DNA of 64,000 bases, from assembly GCF_017562075.2 (NCBI RefSeq), contig NC_054083.1, positions 42,143,255 to 42,207,254 on the forward strand, given 5' to 3'. Both the position numbers and the translations under genes were made by a program. The DNA is from Anopheles merus (lineage: Eukaryota; Arthropoda; Insecta; Diptera; Culicidae). The notes under the pieces were generated by a model. It did not search any database. It worked only from the letters and a program-made list of their open reading frames with translations, and was not told the DNA's origin. The stretch's first letter is position 1. Each line of letters opens with the position of its first letter. This document shows, one piece after another, positions 48,527 to 58,964 of this stretch.

Positions 48527-51500
48527 GTAAGTAGTCTAACCCGTACGCGCGTGTTTTCTGCATCGCCTTTTCTTTTTCTTCTTTTTTTGTTTAGTTAGTC
48601 ACGTGGTTTTATCACTGCCTGGTAGAGGAAAAAGCGACCCGAAACGGCACGCACTCGAACTCCCGCGGGGGGTGGGGGGGGGGCGAGAGAGTGGCGCGTT
48701 GGTGTGCTGCGATATGAACCACGCGCGCAAGAATCACAAGCCCCCGCCGAGATTGGGGGATGGAATAAAAAGAATGAATATAGCTTGAGGAGGAGGTGGA
48801 GAGGGAAAGGGGAGAGAAGACGAACATACAGAAACACTCGCCTACATGACTCTCCCCCCCCCCCCCCCGCACTCAACCCATCGCAATCTCCAAGTACGCA
48901 TCACACGAAGGCGGGAGCGTGCTTGCGCTCGCTCAAGTCAAAAGCCTTTAACCTTCGGGGCATAATGATGTGTGTGTGTGTACTACCATCACCGGGACGT
49001 TGAAGGGTTTAGCAAGTGGAGGGTGAAATAGGCAGAAGGGAGTAAAGCTCTTCATCAAGCAGTTCTCAACGCTACTGCCGCCTTCTTCCACTCTTCTTTT
49101 TGTGTATCTTAAAACGGCTCCACTTCTTACACACTGCTGCGGCAAATGTCCATGCTGTGACACACACACACATGACCAAGTCATAGGGCTGATGGGGAGG
49201 GTAAGCATTATGAAGAAGTCCCTCAACCCCCATGCTCCATCCTGTTTTGTTGGATCGCACGAAATGCAGTGCCTGGTGTAAGAACCTGGCTTTTTTTCGT
49301 TAGAACGCGTATATAATATGCACACAACACCATGCTAGAAGGGCAGCGGCAAACCAAAGGTCCTCTTGCCCTCCTTCCCCTCTTCTGAACGCGCTATGTT
49401 TACATTAGCACCGTCACGTACGGAGCGGCACGACGACGCTTTCGGTCGTCCGTTGGTGGCGATGCGTGTTGAGAGCTTGGACTGGACTGTGAAATATCAT
49501 AATTGTTTATGGAGGCTTTGGAGGGAGTTCCTTCTCGCCTCAAAAAAGACAAAGCGCCGGTTTTTGTGTCTTGAGATGATCTATTCCACAACCAACTTTG
49601 CTGCAAGTGCGTTAGATCAGCGTTAGTTGCACCTTCAAGCCTGCCGGCTTCCTTCAAACAGGTTCAGATGCATCAAGAAACAGGTTCCGTATTAGGGGGA
49701 GGGGGGGATCGACCTGTTCCGCTTTAGGTCTGGCACGATCTATATTTCCGGTCCTTTGTGTGTACCTTTGACGCATAATAGTTCGGGGTTCGTCTTGTCG
49801 GGCAGCAAGAACAAAGAATTGTTATGCTGGGAGGAAGCTTCGATTCGAGGAATTCCAACCTCTCCAAGCACACAAAAACCCTTCGGAAGTACGCATTATT
49901 GCATTAAATATTAAAGTGCCTGAAATCGATGTTAAAACTATCTGAAGGAGTAAGTTATGTAGTAGTAAACACAGCCGTGGGACGAGTAGTTAGACGTGGG
50001 AAATAGAATAATTTATTAAATTAATTTTTGGAACTCTGTCATTATTACTGGAACCTTCCCCCAAAGCATAATATAGTAGACACTAGTGATGTGCACTTTG
50101 GAGCGCACTTAGGACTCCGATCCGACTCCGGCTATTGTTAGTCCGATTGCGACTCCGTCAAAATCCGAAGCACTAGTTCCGGAGCCGGAGTCATTCGGAG
50201 TCGTCCGAAGTCGCCCGGAGCCGTTCGGGGTCGTTCGTCCGTAGTCATCCGGAGTCGTTCAGAGTCGGATTCGCCCGGAGTCGTCAGAGGCGTCCGGAGT
50301 CGCCCGGTGTCGGAGTCATTCTGAGCTGTCTGGTGTAATGTGTGCTAGTGATCAGGCATTTCATTTCGTTGTGTTTTTTTGTCCTTTACTTTGCGCGTGC
50401 ACTTCGTATATAGGCCTTTGTTTCGAAGGCCGATTTCGGTCGACTCCGGAAGACTTCGACTCCAGCCGATTCTGAACGATTTCGAACGACTCCGGATGAC
50501 TCCAAACGACTCCGGATGACTCCGACTCCCAACGACTCCGAACGACTCCGGACGACTCCGGACGACTCCCAGAACTCCGGCCAACTCCCAACGATTCCGA
50601 ACGACTTCGAACGACTCCGGACGACTGCGAGAACTCTGGCCGACTTTGGATGATTCTGGACGACACTGGATGACTCCGAACGATACTGGATGACTCGGAC
50701 AATTCTAGGTGGATCCAAACGACTCTGGATAACTCCCACTCTCAACGACTTCGGCTGACTACGGACAACTCCGGACGACTCCGGGCGACTCCGCACGACT
50801 TTGGATGACTCCCGACGACTTCGGATGACTCCGGACGATACTGAATGACTCCGGCAGACTCCGACCTCCGACAACTCTAGGTGGTTCCAAACGACTCTGG
50901 ATGACTCCGATTCCCAACGACTTCAGCCGACTTCAGTCGACTCCGGGCGACTCCGAACGACTCCAAACGACTTCGGATGACTACGGACGATACTCGATGA
51001 CTCCGGACGACTCCGACCTTGGACAATTCTAGGTGGATTCAAACGACTCCGGATAATGCTGGACGGACCTACCTTCCGGAATCGATTCCGAAATTAACGG
51101 AGTCGGATTGGAGTAGACTATGTATTTGTTTTCCAATTTTACCCATCACTAGAAGACACACAAGAAGGCGAAAGCTTTCCACCACCAGCTGGTATCGATA
51201 TGTGAAGCGACATACCAAAACCTGCCCCGTAGTACCGTAAAGGAAATGGAGCGCAAAAGAACGCTTAAAAAGTAGGATACAGCCAACTGGGAGAAAGGAA
51301 GACCGTGACACGCCTCTTTGTGCTGCGACACGGTGGGGAATACCAAAACCCCCTGACCGAATAACGGTGCTAAATCATGTAGAACTTCATCATCGTGTGT
51401 GTTGTGTGGAGGGGGGAAGCGCTGTTCTATAAAAGGTACAGAAATAGTTTCCCAATAATCGATACTGCGCGCTACAAACTGAGTGTGTACTTTCGCTCAA

Positions 51501-54207
51501 GTATCGCGCCGACCAAACGGCCAACGCCGATAGCGCCTTTTTGAAGCGATTAATATATACCGCAGGATATGAACCCCCACCACGGGGAGGATAGAGAGAG
51601 CAGAAGTATCTCTCCACACCGCGAACGGCCATCGAAAAGTCATCATCATAAGGGCTTTCCTTCCGGTCGTTCTGCGTCATCGAAAGGAGGCTTTTTTGTT
51701 CGCTTTGCTTTGTGGCCAAGCGACGACACATTATCGCAAAGCTTGAACCGGTTCGGTGGTTTTGTGTGGAGCAAACGTGGGAGAAATTATAAGGTCATTA
51801 GGCCACTCAACAAGGGGGAGGCCAATGTTTGTGGTCTGTCTTCACTGGGATTGCATGACAGAATCGTTAAACAAAAAACATAATTTGAGAAAAAGGTGTA
51901 GCAGAATAAAAATAGACTCTCCGCGTGTGTATGTGTGGCAATCGTCCTGGTTTTAATACCCTTTTCTTCCTTTCCTTTCTTGTCTTTTTTTCCCCTAGTG
52001 AGCTGAAGAAACTCTCGGAGGAAAGCTTAACGCGGCAGCCGGACGAGGTGTTCGACATACTCTGCAAGCTCGGCGAGGGTAGCTATGGCTCGGTGTACAA
52101 GGCGCTGCACAAGGAGAGCGAGCAGGTGCTCGCCATCAAGCAGGTACCGGTCGACACGGACCTGCAGGAGATCATCAAGGAGATCTCGATCATGCAGCAG
52201 TGCGACTCGCCGTACGTGGTCAAGTACTACGGCAGCTACTTCAAGAACACCGACCTGTGGATCGTGATGGAGTACTGCGGGGCCGGCAGTGTGTCCGACA
52301 TTATGCGGCTGCGCAAGAAAACACTGTCCGAGGACGAGATAGCGACGATACTGATCGACACACTGAAGGGGCTCGAGTATTTGCATCTGCGCCGGAAGAT
52401 CCACCGCGACATTAAGGCGGGCAACATACTGCTCAACTCGGAGGGCCACGCGAAGCTGGCCGACTTTGGCGTTGCCGGCCAGCTGACGGACACGATGGCG
52501 AAGCGGAACACGGTCATAGGCACACCGTTCTGGATGGCGCCCGAGGTGATCGAGGAGATTGGGTACGACTGCGTGGCGGACATTTGGTCGCTCGGCATAA
52601 CGGCGCTCGAGATGGCGGAGGGCAAGCCCCCGTACGGGGACATCCATCCGATGCGGGCCATCTTCATGATACCGACGAAGCCGCCGCCCTCGTTCCGTGA
52701 TCCGGACATCTGGTCGCCCGAGTTCATTGACTTTGTGAGCCTGTGTCTGGTGAAGAATCCGGAGGAGCGGGCCACTGCCACCGATCTGCTGGCGCACGAG
52801 TTTATACGTAAGTGGAATAGGCCTTAGTGCTGTAAATGGGGTTGTAAAAACGGGTTAATGTCCTTCTTCTTTTTTTTGGCAGGCAACGCGAAACCGTGCA
52901 GCATACTGAGCCAGATGATAGCGGAAGCGAAGGAAATACGGGAAAACCAAAGCTACAGGCACGCGGCGGCCATTAGCCAAGCTAACAAGCAGCTGCAGAA
53001 CAACAGCAACAACAACAACAATGCCAACGGGCACGACGGGGGCGACTCGGACGACGAGGATCAGGTGAACTCGAGGACGATGAAGGAGTTCCCGGCCGAC
53101 TGTGGGACGCTGGTGCCGGGCCGGGGCGACGAGGGCGACGGGACGATGATAGCGCACACCGACTACGGTACGCTCGTGCCGGACAATGGGACGATGGTGG
53201 AGCTGCAGTCGAACCTGGGCACGATGGTGATCAATTCCGATTCGGAGGAATCGACCATGAAAAGTAAGTGTTGCATTGAAGCGATCGATTGTTGAGATTC
53301 GGCATTGAAAACACACACACACTCCATCCCCGTTACAGGACATGATACAAACCCGGACAAGCCGAAGTATAGGCCCCTGTTTCTGGACCACTTCGACAAG
53401 AAGGAGGCGGAGGCGGCCAGCTTTGGCAACAGTAAGGTCGCGGCCGCCGTCAACAACCACCACCATCATCACCAGCTGCAGTCGCCACCGTCCGCGATGA
53501 GCTCGTTCGACGATGGGGCATCGGTCGACCTGCAGCCGGACCATTCGCCGGGCTACGGCAGTCCACAGGCGGCGACGACCCCGGTCGTTGCTTCCGCCCC
53601 GCAGCAGCAGCAGCAGCAGCCACACCTGCCCCAATCGCCTTTAGCATCCTCGCCGCAGCAACCGCAGCCGCAGGTGCAGAAGCTCGTAAGCAATCTGGTG
53701 CAGCAGTCGGCCGCAGCACCGGCCTTCCCATCGCCGGCCACCCACAGTCCCGTGTCGCCGTCGGCACCGCCGATGACGCAAAATTTCCAAGACCACCAGC
53801 AGCACCAGCAGCACCAAGCATTGCAGCAGCAGCAGCAGCAGCAACAGTTCAACGAAGAGCGGCAACGGTATCAGTCGCATCTGCAGCTGCAGCTGAATCA
53901 AATCTCCGCCGTCAGTCCCAATATGCATCAGATGCAGTTTTTGCAACCGACGGCGGCCGAGTATGATTCGGTAAGTGTCGTTTTTTTTCTTTAATCCCTT
54001 TTTAAATAACCCTTTCGATCTCTCTCTCTCCCGCAGCTTAAGTTTATGAACTACGAACAGCTCGAGCAACGGTTGGCCAGCCTGGACAAGGAGATGGAGA
54101 AGGAGCTGGCGGAAACGAAGAAGCGGTACACCTCCAAACGCCAACCGATACTGGACGCGATCGAGGCCAAACAGCAGAAGCGGCAGCAAAAGCTGGAAGA
54201 GTTCTGA
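48504..54207 (+). CDS. hpo: Hippo Ste20-family kinase (MST1/2 orthologue)
   Basis: Hippo is the Ser/Thr kinase that, with Salvador and Mats, activates Warts and so restrains Yorkie. The CDS joins 48504..48526, 51999..52807, 52883..53263, 53339..53970 and 54037..54207 (2,016 nt, 671 aa), all GT-AG with matching phases. The kinase domain follows LKKLSEES: Gly loop GEGSYGSV near 33, Lys55 (AIK), HRDIKAGN with Asp145, DFG Asp163, and activation-loop Thr179 in KRNTVIGTPFW, equivalent to MST1 Thr183. The linker carries repeated Thr-Met motifs, then a Gln/Pro/His-rich stretch. The C-terminal SARAH domain (about 616-671) ends SKRQPILDAIEAKQQKRQQK and LEEF. A second in-frame ATG at 48513 is an alternative start. 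It lies about 7.6 kb after yki on the same strand. Confidence 0.98.
50084..51151. mobile_element. Non-autonomous hAT-like element filled with a 10 bp minisatellite
   Basis: The element begins TAGTGATGTGCAC and its right end, inverted, is TAGTGATGGGTAAAA; the first eight bases are identical. It is flanked by GTAGACAC (50076-50083) and GAAGACAC (51152-51159), an 8 bp duplication with one mismatch. Both features fit the hAT superfamily. Almost all of the 1,068 bp interior is an imperfect repeat of GACTCCGGAC/GACTCCGGAT. No transposase is encoded. The repeats create long meaningless open frames on the minus strand. Confidence 0.78.
50105..51118. repeat. GACTCCGGAC minisatellite (about 10 bp period)
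   Basis: The unit is about 10 bp (GACTCCGGAC, GACTCCGGAT, GACTCCAAAC), with frequent 1-2 bp indels. The left part (to about 50335) runs on the opposite strand (GGAGTCG) to the part from about 50430 onward, so the array is arranged head-to-head around a 100 bp unique spacer. Confidence 0.85.
51999..52807 (+). CDS. hpo: hpo coding exon 2: kinase domain
   Basis: The exon carries the entire kinase domain from ELKKLSEESL to LLAHEFI. Its acceptor is TTTTCCCCTAG and its donor GTAAGT. It splits the Arg codon of EFIRNAK. Confidence 0.98.
52883..53263 (+). CDS. hpo: hpo coding exon 3: Thr-Met-rich linker
   Basis: The exon encodes NAKPCSILSQMIAEAKEIRE, an Asn/Asp-rich run and the TM/TL motif cluster ending NSDSEESTMK. 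The acceptor is TTTGGCAG and the donor GTAAGT. Confidence 0.96.
53339..53970 (+). CDS. hpo: hpo coding exon 4: Gln/Pro/His-rich linker
   Basis: The exon begins RHDTNPDKPKYRPLFLDHFD, matching the Drosophila Hpo RPQFLEHFDRK region. It continues through HHHHH, several poly-Gln runs and Ser/Pro-rich segments to AAEYDS. Confidence 0.95.
54037..54207 (+). CDS. hpo: hpo coding exon 5: SARAH domain
   Basis: The final exon starts LKFMNYEQLEQRLASLD and encodes the antiparallel-helix SARAH dimerisation domain used to pair with itself and with Salvador and RASSF. It ends KLEEF then TGA. Confidence 0.97.
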   Translation, partial: LKFMNYEQLEQRLASLDKEMEKELAETKKRYTSKRQPILDAIEAKQQKRQQKLEEF

Positions 54208-55162
54208 GTAGTGTGTCGGCGGTGGTCGGGAACGCTTTCCCCCTCCCAGCTTCTTGTTCCCGTTTGCCTTTGGCGGATGGTGTGTGTGCTTGATGTGGGG
54301 TGATTAGCGGATAGTCATATTTAAATAGGAATAGGTTTTCCGTTTCTGTGGCCCCCGCGCCAATTAGTTGCAAATTCCTATTACTTTTTAACAAACAAAC
54401 ACACATCCACACCCTGCTCAGTCGCGCTCAAGGGACCCTCAAGCGTTCAACCGCTCGCTTGAGCGTCTCTGGCAGGCTGTTGAGGAGATAGTGGAAGAGA
54501 TAGTTTCCTCTCTTTTTAAGTATTTTAGTTGCCCCGTCGGCCATCCCAATACTCTCGTCGGATGTGTGGCTGGTAGGGCTGATCTGATATTTGATTTTAA
54601 TTAACACTCACACAAAACACACGCCCTAGAACCACCCGGGTGTAAGTCATTGTTGGTACGCAGTTTTTTGTTTAATTTTTGGTAGTAACGCATTGATCTG
54701 AACTATCGATGAGATTAATCTGTTTTTAGCTTTGCGCTCAGCTGCTGCTGGCACATGTGGCGCAAATGTGTATGTATTTGTTCGATCCTTCCGCTTTACC
54801 ACGCGCGCTCCGTCCTCTAACTAAGCTAAGTGCAATGTGTTGCACGGTTTTTTTTTCTTTTTGTCGCTGTTATACATTGAGATACACCCCCACTCGCTGG
54901 TTAAACTGTAGAGCGAACACACAGCTTGCGGACGCGGCTACATTGCCTTTTTCCCCTCGTTAACGATTAGTTGGCATTATCCTTTTCCCTTGGAAGTCTC
55001 CATGCCAATCCGCAAAAGCATAAAACAATTTATTGACCACTCGTTGATCGTTATTACAACCATTACAGCCCACAGCTGCGGGCTGTGCACGAAAGGGAGT
55101 TGGAGAGGGTGATGAAAGAGAACGGTCTCTAGTCAGCAGTAAAACCAATTCTAACGAACGTG

Positions 55163-55168
55163 AATAAA
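55163..55168 (+). terminator. Candidate hpo poly(A) signal (proximal)
   Basis: AATAAA lies about 955 bases after the hpo stop. Confidence 0.4.
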
Positions 55169-55814
55169 TACCTTGAAAAAGAGAAACCTCAAACTAACCG
55201 GAAAAGATTGAAAGTAGAATACAATAATCCTGTAGCGGCGGAAAAGAAAGGCAAAGAAATTATACATATACACACAAATACTACATATAGCCAGCAAGAG
55301 CGTGATTTACGATTATATACACCATATAAGGAAGCAAACAACTCAACACACAGAAACACACACAATGAAATTGAAGGACTCGAAATCGATTGGGATTGGG
55401 AAGATGATCAGAACACATATTTTATACGCTAATTAAGCCATATTGAGCGCCCGCCGCTCTAAAACGTGATGAGACACAGCAGGGGGACAGACCCACAAGT
55501 GGGTCCATTGGTGATCGCAGACGAACAACAGCAATGACGAACAAAAGTGCTACATTTTATTCTTGAAACATATACAAGTTTATTGAGAAAAATAGTAGTG
55601 TAATAGCGTGTAACAGGAAAACGGGAGGGCAAAAGATCGTTACGGAAAAGTTCGCCCGGAAAAAAATACAGGAGAAACAGGCGATTGAAGGGCAGAGAGA
55701 GTAGGGTGAAAAGAAGAACAGAAGAGCAAAATAATAGCGGTGAACAGGTGAGGCGTATTATTAAAAAACACACAAACACACAAAACAACGGAACAAACAT
55801 ACATGCTCGAGATA

Positions 55815-55820
55815 AATAAA
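55815..55820 (+). terminator. Candidate hpo poly(A) signal (distal)
   Basis: AATAAA lies in A/T-rich DNA about 1.6 kb after the hpo stop and is followed by T-rich sequence. Either or both signals may be used. Confidence 0.4.
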
Positions 55821-55999
55821 GTTGAACTTTAAGGTTGCCATGCATTTATATTAAACACCGTTGGGACACCGTTGCATTTGAATCGGTCCGAACATGCACA
55901 CAGCCAGCTGATCAAGAAGCTGGGGCATTCGTCCTGCACCTTCACAAACTTTCGACACGCAGCCATAAACACGCAAATTCTTGAAGCCTGTGTGTTGTT

Positions 56000-56575
56000 C
56001 AGAGTGACCAGAAATACTGATTTATCTGTATTCCTACCGATTCACAGATGAGCACTCTAAAACTACCGATTTTTCATTTATCCTTCCGAAAATCACAGAT
56101 TTTCTTACAATAATGACCGAAAAGTCTTAAAACCATTTTCCAAATGATTAAAGCAGTAAACTCCATATGAAATATGGAAATCTTTAGCGACCAGAACCAG
56201 AAGAAGAGCTGCCACTGCGAATAATCCTATGCGTGGAACCCCTAGAAAAGGGAATCGCCACCGCTCAAAAGGAAATGTGCATATCAATCAATACCTTCGT
56301 TGGCATAGAATCCCTAGTACAGTTTTCAGATTGATGCTTCAGAAAGGCCTCATTCGTGTGACCGATATGAACCAAATCTGATGCATCTCCTTTAAATAAA
56401 CAAGGATGTATTTTCTCTTGCAGATTAGCACTCACTCCCCCCCCCCCCCCTCCTTTTAACACTTCAAAACATACCGAAAACTACCCATACAAATTGAAAC
56501 TGAACTGAAACTGAAAATTACAGATAAAATGTTGGTGCTCCTACTGATAACCGCCAAACTAATCTGGCCACACTG
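56000..56575. mobile_element. Candidate DNA element with inverted ends
   Basis: The left end CAGAGTGACCAGA and the inverted right end CAGTGTGGCCAGA match at 11 of 13 positions. Both ends are followed by A/T-rich sequence containing ACCGATT/CACAGAT motifs. No coding capacity is seen and the flanks show no clear target duplication, so the insertion is old or the limits are off. It ends about 200 bp before the p24 gene start. Confidence 0.45.
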
Positions 56576-56777
56576 AGCTAGTGTGCGGCTTGCTGCGAGT
56601 CAAAACAAGTCCCGATTCACCTGCTGCTCTTGCGTGCGCTAGAAAGAGACCGGACAAGCAGCGAGAGAGAGTGTGCGTGCAGGCTGTCCTGCTCGCACTG
56701 CCTTTCACCAGCAAGCCGTCTGCCTCGGCAGCAGCACAGCACCGCGCAGCACAACCAGTTGCATACACCGTGAAGCG

Positions 56778-57752
56778 ATGGTCGTGTGGAAAGGTTTTAC
56801 GTGGCAAAGTAGGCTCCCTCGCGGGACGGTCGTGCTGTATGTTTTAGTGTTTTGTCAATTGTACGTTCTTGTTGGGACGCAACAGCACCAGCAGCAGCAG
56901 CAACAGCAACATCCTCCACCTCAGCAGCAGCAGCAGCAACAACATCCACCACAGCAACAGTATCAGCAGCAGCAGCAGCAGCAGCAGCAACAGCCTCCAC
57001 CACAGCAGCACCAGCAGCAACATCCTCCTCCCCAGCAGCAACAGCCGCCTCCTCCCCAACAACAACAACAGTTCCAGCAACAACCGCCTCCCCAGCAGCA
57101 GCAACAGCAGTTCCAGCAACCGGCTCCCCAGCAGCAGCAACAACATCCACCACCTCAGCAACAACAGCCACCTCCCCAACAGCAGCTCCACCAGCCACCG
57201 CCGCCGCAGCAGTTCCAGCAACAACAACAACATCCGCCTCCTCAGCAATTCCAGCAGCAGCCGCCTCCGCAGCAACAATTTCACCAGCAGCCACCCCCGC
57301 ACGAGCTCGGCGGACAGCACCATCCACCGCCGGTAGTGTCGCTGCAGGACATCCCCGAGCACGACCGACCATGGTACGAAATGCTGCCAGCGGTCGCGAT
57401 GGACTACAAGGTGCACATCGATGCCGGCAAGGAGGATTGCTACTTCCAGTACGTCCAGCAGGGCAGCACGCTGTACGTAAGCTTCCACGTAATCCGGGGC
57501 GGTGACGGGATGGCCGGCTTTGCGGTGCGCAATCCGCGCGGCGAAATTGTCCACCCGTACCAGTGGCAGGCGTCGAGCGATTACACCGACGGTGCGGCAA
57601 TGGGCGGCTTCTACGCCGTCTGCATCGACAACCAGTTTTCGCGCTTTGCCAGCAAGCTGGTCAACCTGTACATTACCGTGATCCGGTACGAGGAGTGGGA
57701 AAAATTCACCAAGGAGATCGAAGATTTGAACGTCAACATGAACAACTTTACG
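56778..57752 (+). CDS. loj: loj coding exon 1: signal peptide, Q/P tract, GOLD domain
   Basis: Exon 1 encodes residues 1-325 and ends in phase 0 at a GTGCGT donor after NNFT. The ATG at 56778 is the first methionine that places a signal peptide correctly; longer frames upstream lack one. Confidence 0.85.
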
Positions 57753-58074
57753 GTGCGTGGGCATGGGGAATGGTTTGGTTTATTGCAGTGCAGCATTATC
57801 TTATCGTACAATCGTGTTTTTGTCTTTATCTTTCATACACAAACAGGGCACCATTTCGACGGTGGAACGGAACCTGAACGCCATGTTCCAGTATCAGGCC
57901 CACTCGCGCAACAACGAGGCCCGCGATTATGCGCTGATTCTGGACAACAATGCGTACATCTGGAAGTGGTCCGTGCTGCAGATCCTGGTGATCGTGTTCA
58001 CCACCTCGGTGCAGGTGTACTTTGTCCGGAAGCTGTTCGACATCAAGACGGGCAGTGGCAAGAGCCGCATTTAG
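56778..58074 (+). CDS. loj: p24/TMED family cargo receptor, probably Logjam
   Basis: p24 proteins are type I membrane proteins that cycle between ER and Golgi in COPI/COPII vesicles. The CDS joins 56778..57752 and 57847..58074 (400 aa). It has a signal peptide (hydrophobic core about 17-33), then a long Gln/Pro/His-rich tract (about 35-174). A GOLD domain follows from about 208 (MDYKVHIDAGKEDCYFQYV) with paired Cys221 and Cys282. Then come a luminal coiled coil with ERNLN, one transmembrane helix (about 366-385), and a short tail RKLFDIKTGSGKSRI. p24 proteins are usually 200-240 aa; the excess is the Gln/Pro tract. The DYKVHIDAGKEDC and GGDGMAGFAVRNP segments favour Logjam within the family, but that assignment is from memory. 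Confidence 0.88.
57847..58074 (+). CDS. loj: loj coding exon 2: coiled coil, transmembrane helix, tail
   Basis: After a CACAAACAG acceptor the exon reads GTISTVERNLNAMFQYQAHS, then the membrane helix and tail, ending with TAG. Confidence 0.92.
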   Translation, partial: GTISTVERNLNAMFQYQAHSRNNEARDYALILDNNAYIWKWSVLQILVIVFTTSVQVYFVRKLFDIKTGSGKSRI

Positions 58075-58958
58075 ACGCGCGAAGCAGAAGAACGGGGCGC
58101 AGGAACTGACTGCTGTTGTTTCTAGTATTGTTACTTAAAATGTTAAATATGCCGCCTGGTGTGTGTGGCATTGGGAATCACGCACACACGGACCAACGAA
58201 CGCACGCAACAGACACATTCCCCTTTCTCCCCCGGGCGGCCAGATTGTATTACAGCCGGTCGAGAAAATGTTCTTCCAATTCCTTCTACGTTAATGTAAT
58301 TTTCTTCCATTACAGTACAGCAAAAGATTGATTTCGCATCCTTATCTGTCAGGGTTTGTGAAAGGGAAAATACAGTCGATTGCTTGTGTAGTGCACTCCA
58401 CCTCGAACAAGCCATGCTTTCCATCCATTCCATTTGCATTTTCTTCAGCATAGAGGGATAAAAGAAAAGGGCAGTAAAAACGGCGCATTTGAATTTGCTA
58501 TCGCAACAAAGGGCGCCAAAATTGCTCAACTGCTTGGGTCAGCGGTACAAGAAAAGTGAAAAGTCGTCAATTTTGTTCGGCCGTCATCTTCGAATTGAGC
58601 TTCTTTCTGTTTGTTACGTTCAGTGCAAGAGCAATAAAAAAAATATTTTTCAAGAAATAACAAAAACAAAACAATTAACAAACAACAGCTGTGAGCGATC
58701 TGTTAACGCATTTTTCCCCCTTGAGTTTTTCCTTAATTTGTACAGGTGTTTTTTCTCTACGCCTGCTTTGCCCGGATCTTCCAGATGTGTCGCAAAAGTT
58801 GAAATACCGAGTGACGTGTTGTTTGGTTGTGTTGTGTACTGACCTTTCATTGCGAAAGTGCCGCTTACACACACAAGGAGCATGTTTCATGTAATTTCAT
58901 TTTGATGTATTTTGCATAAGCAAGCTGTTGTTAAGGATTGGTATTAATAAGCTTTCTC

Positions 58959-58964
58959 AATAAA
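58959..58964 (+). terminator. Candidate loj poly(A) signal
   Basis: AATAAA lies about 885 bases after the loj stop. Another AATAAA is at 58633-58638. Confidence 0.4.

Larger units (their letters stand above)
48527..51998 (+). other. hpo: hpo intron 1 (3.5 kb)
   Basis: The intron contains poly-C and GA tracts near its 5' end and the hAT-like minisatellite element at 50084-51151. The rest is A/T-rich without recognisable genes. Confidence 0.85.
54208..55999 (+). other. hpo 3' UTR and flanking DNA
   Basis: A/T-rich sequence follows the hpo stop, with two candidate poly(A) signals. No gene is recognised. Confidence 0.6.

Noticed and set aside
50361..50874. Long minus-strand open frames of 113-162 codons rich in Ser, Arg, Glu, Val
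   Set aside because: They are produced by the GACTCCGGAC minisatellite, which lacks stop codons; no gene context exists.
56797..57764. Long minus-strand frames opposite the p24 gene
   Set aside because: They are shadows of the Gln/Pro codon repeats (poly-Leu/Ala/Val) and the GOLD exon.
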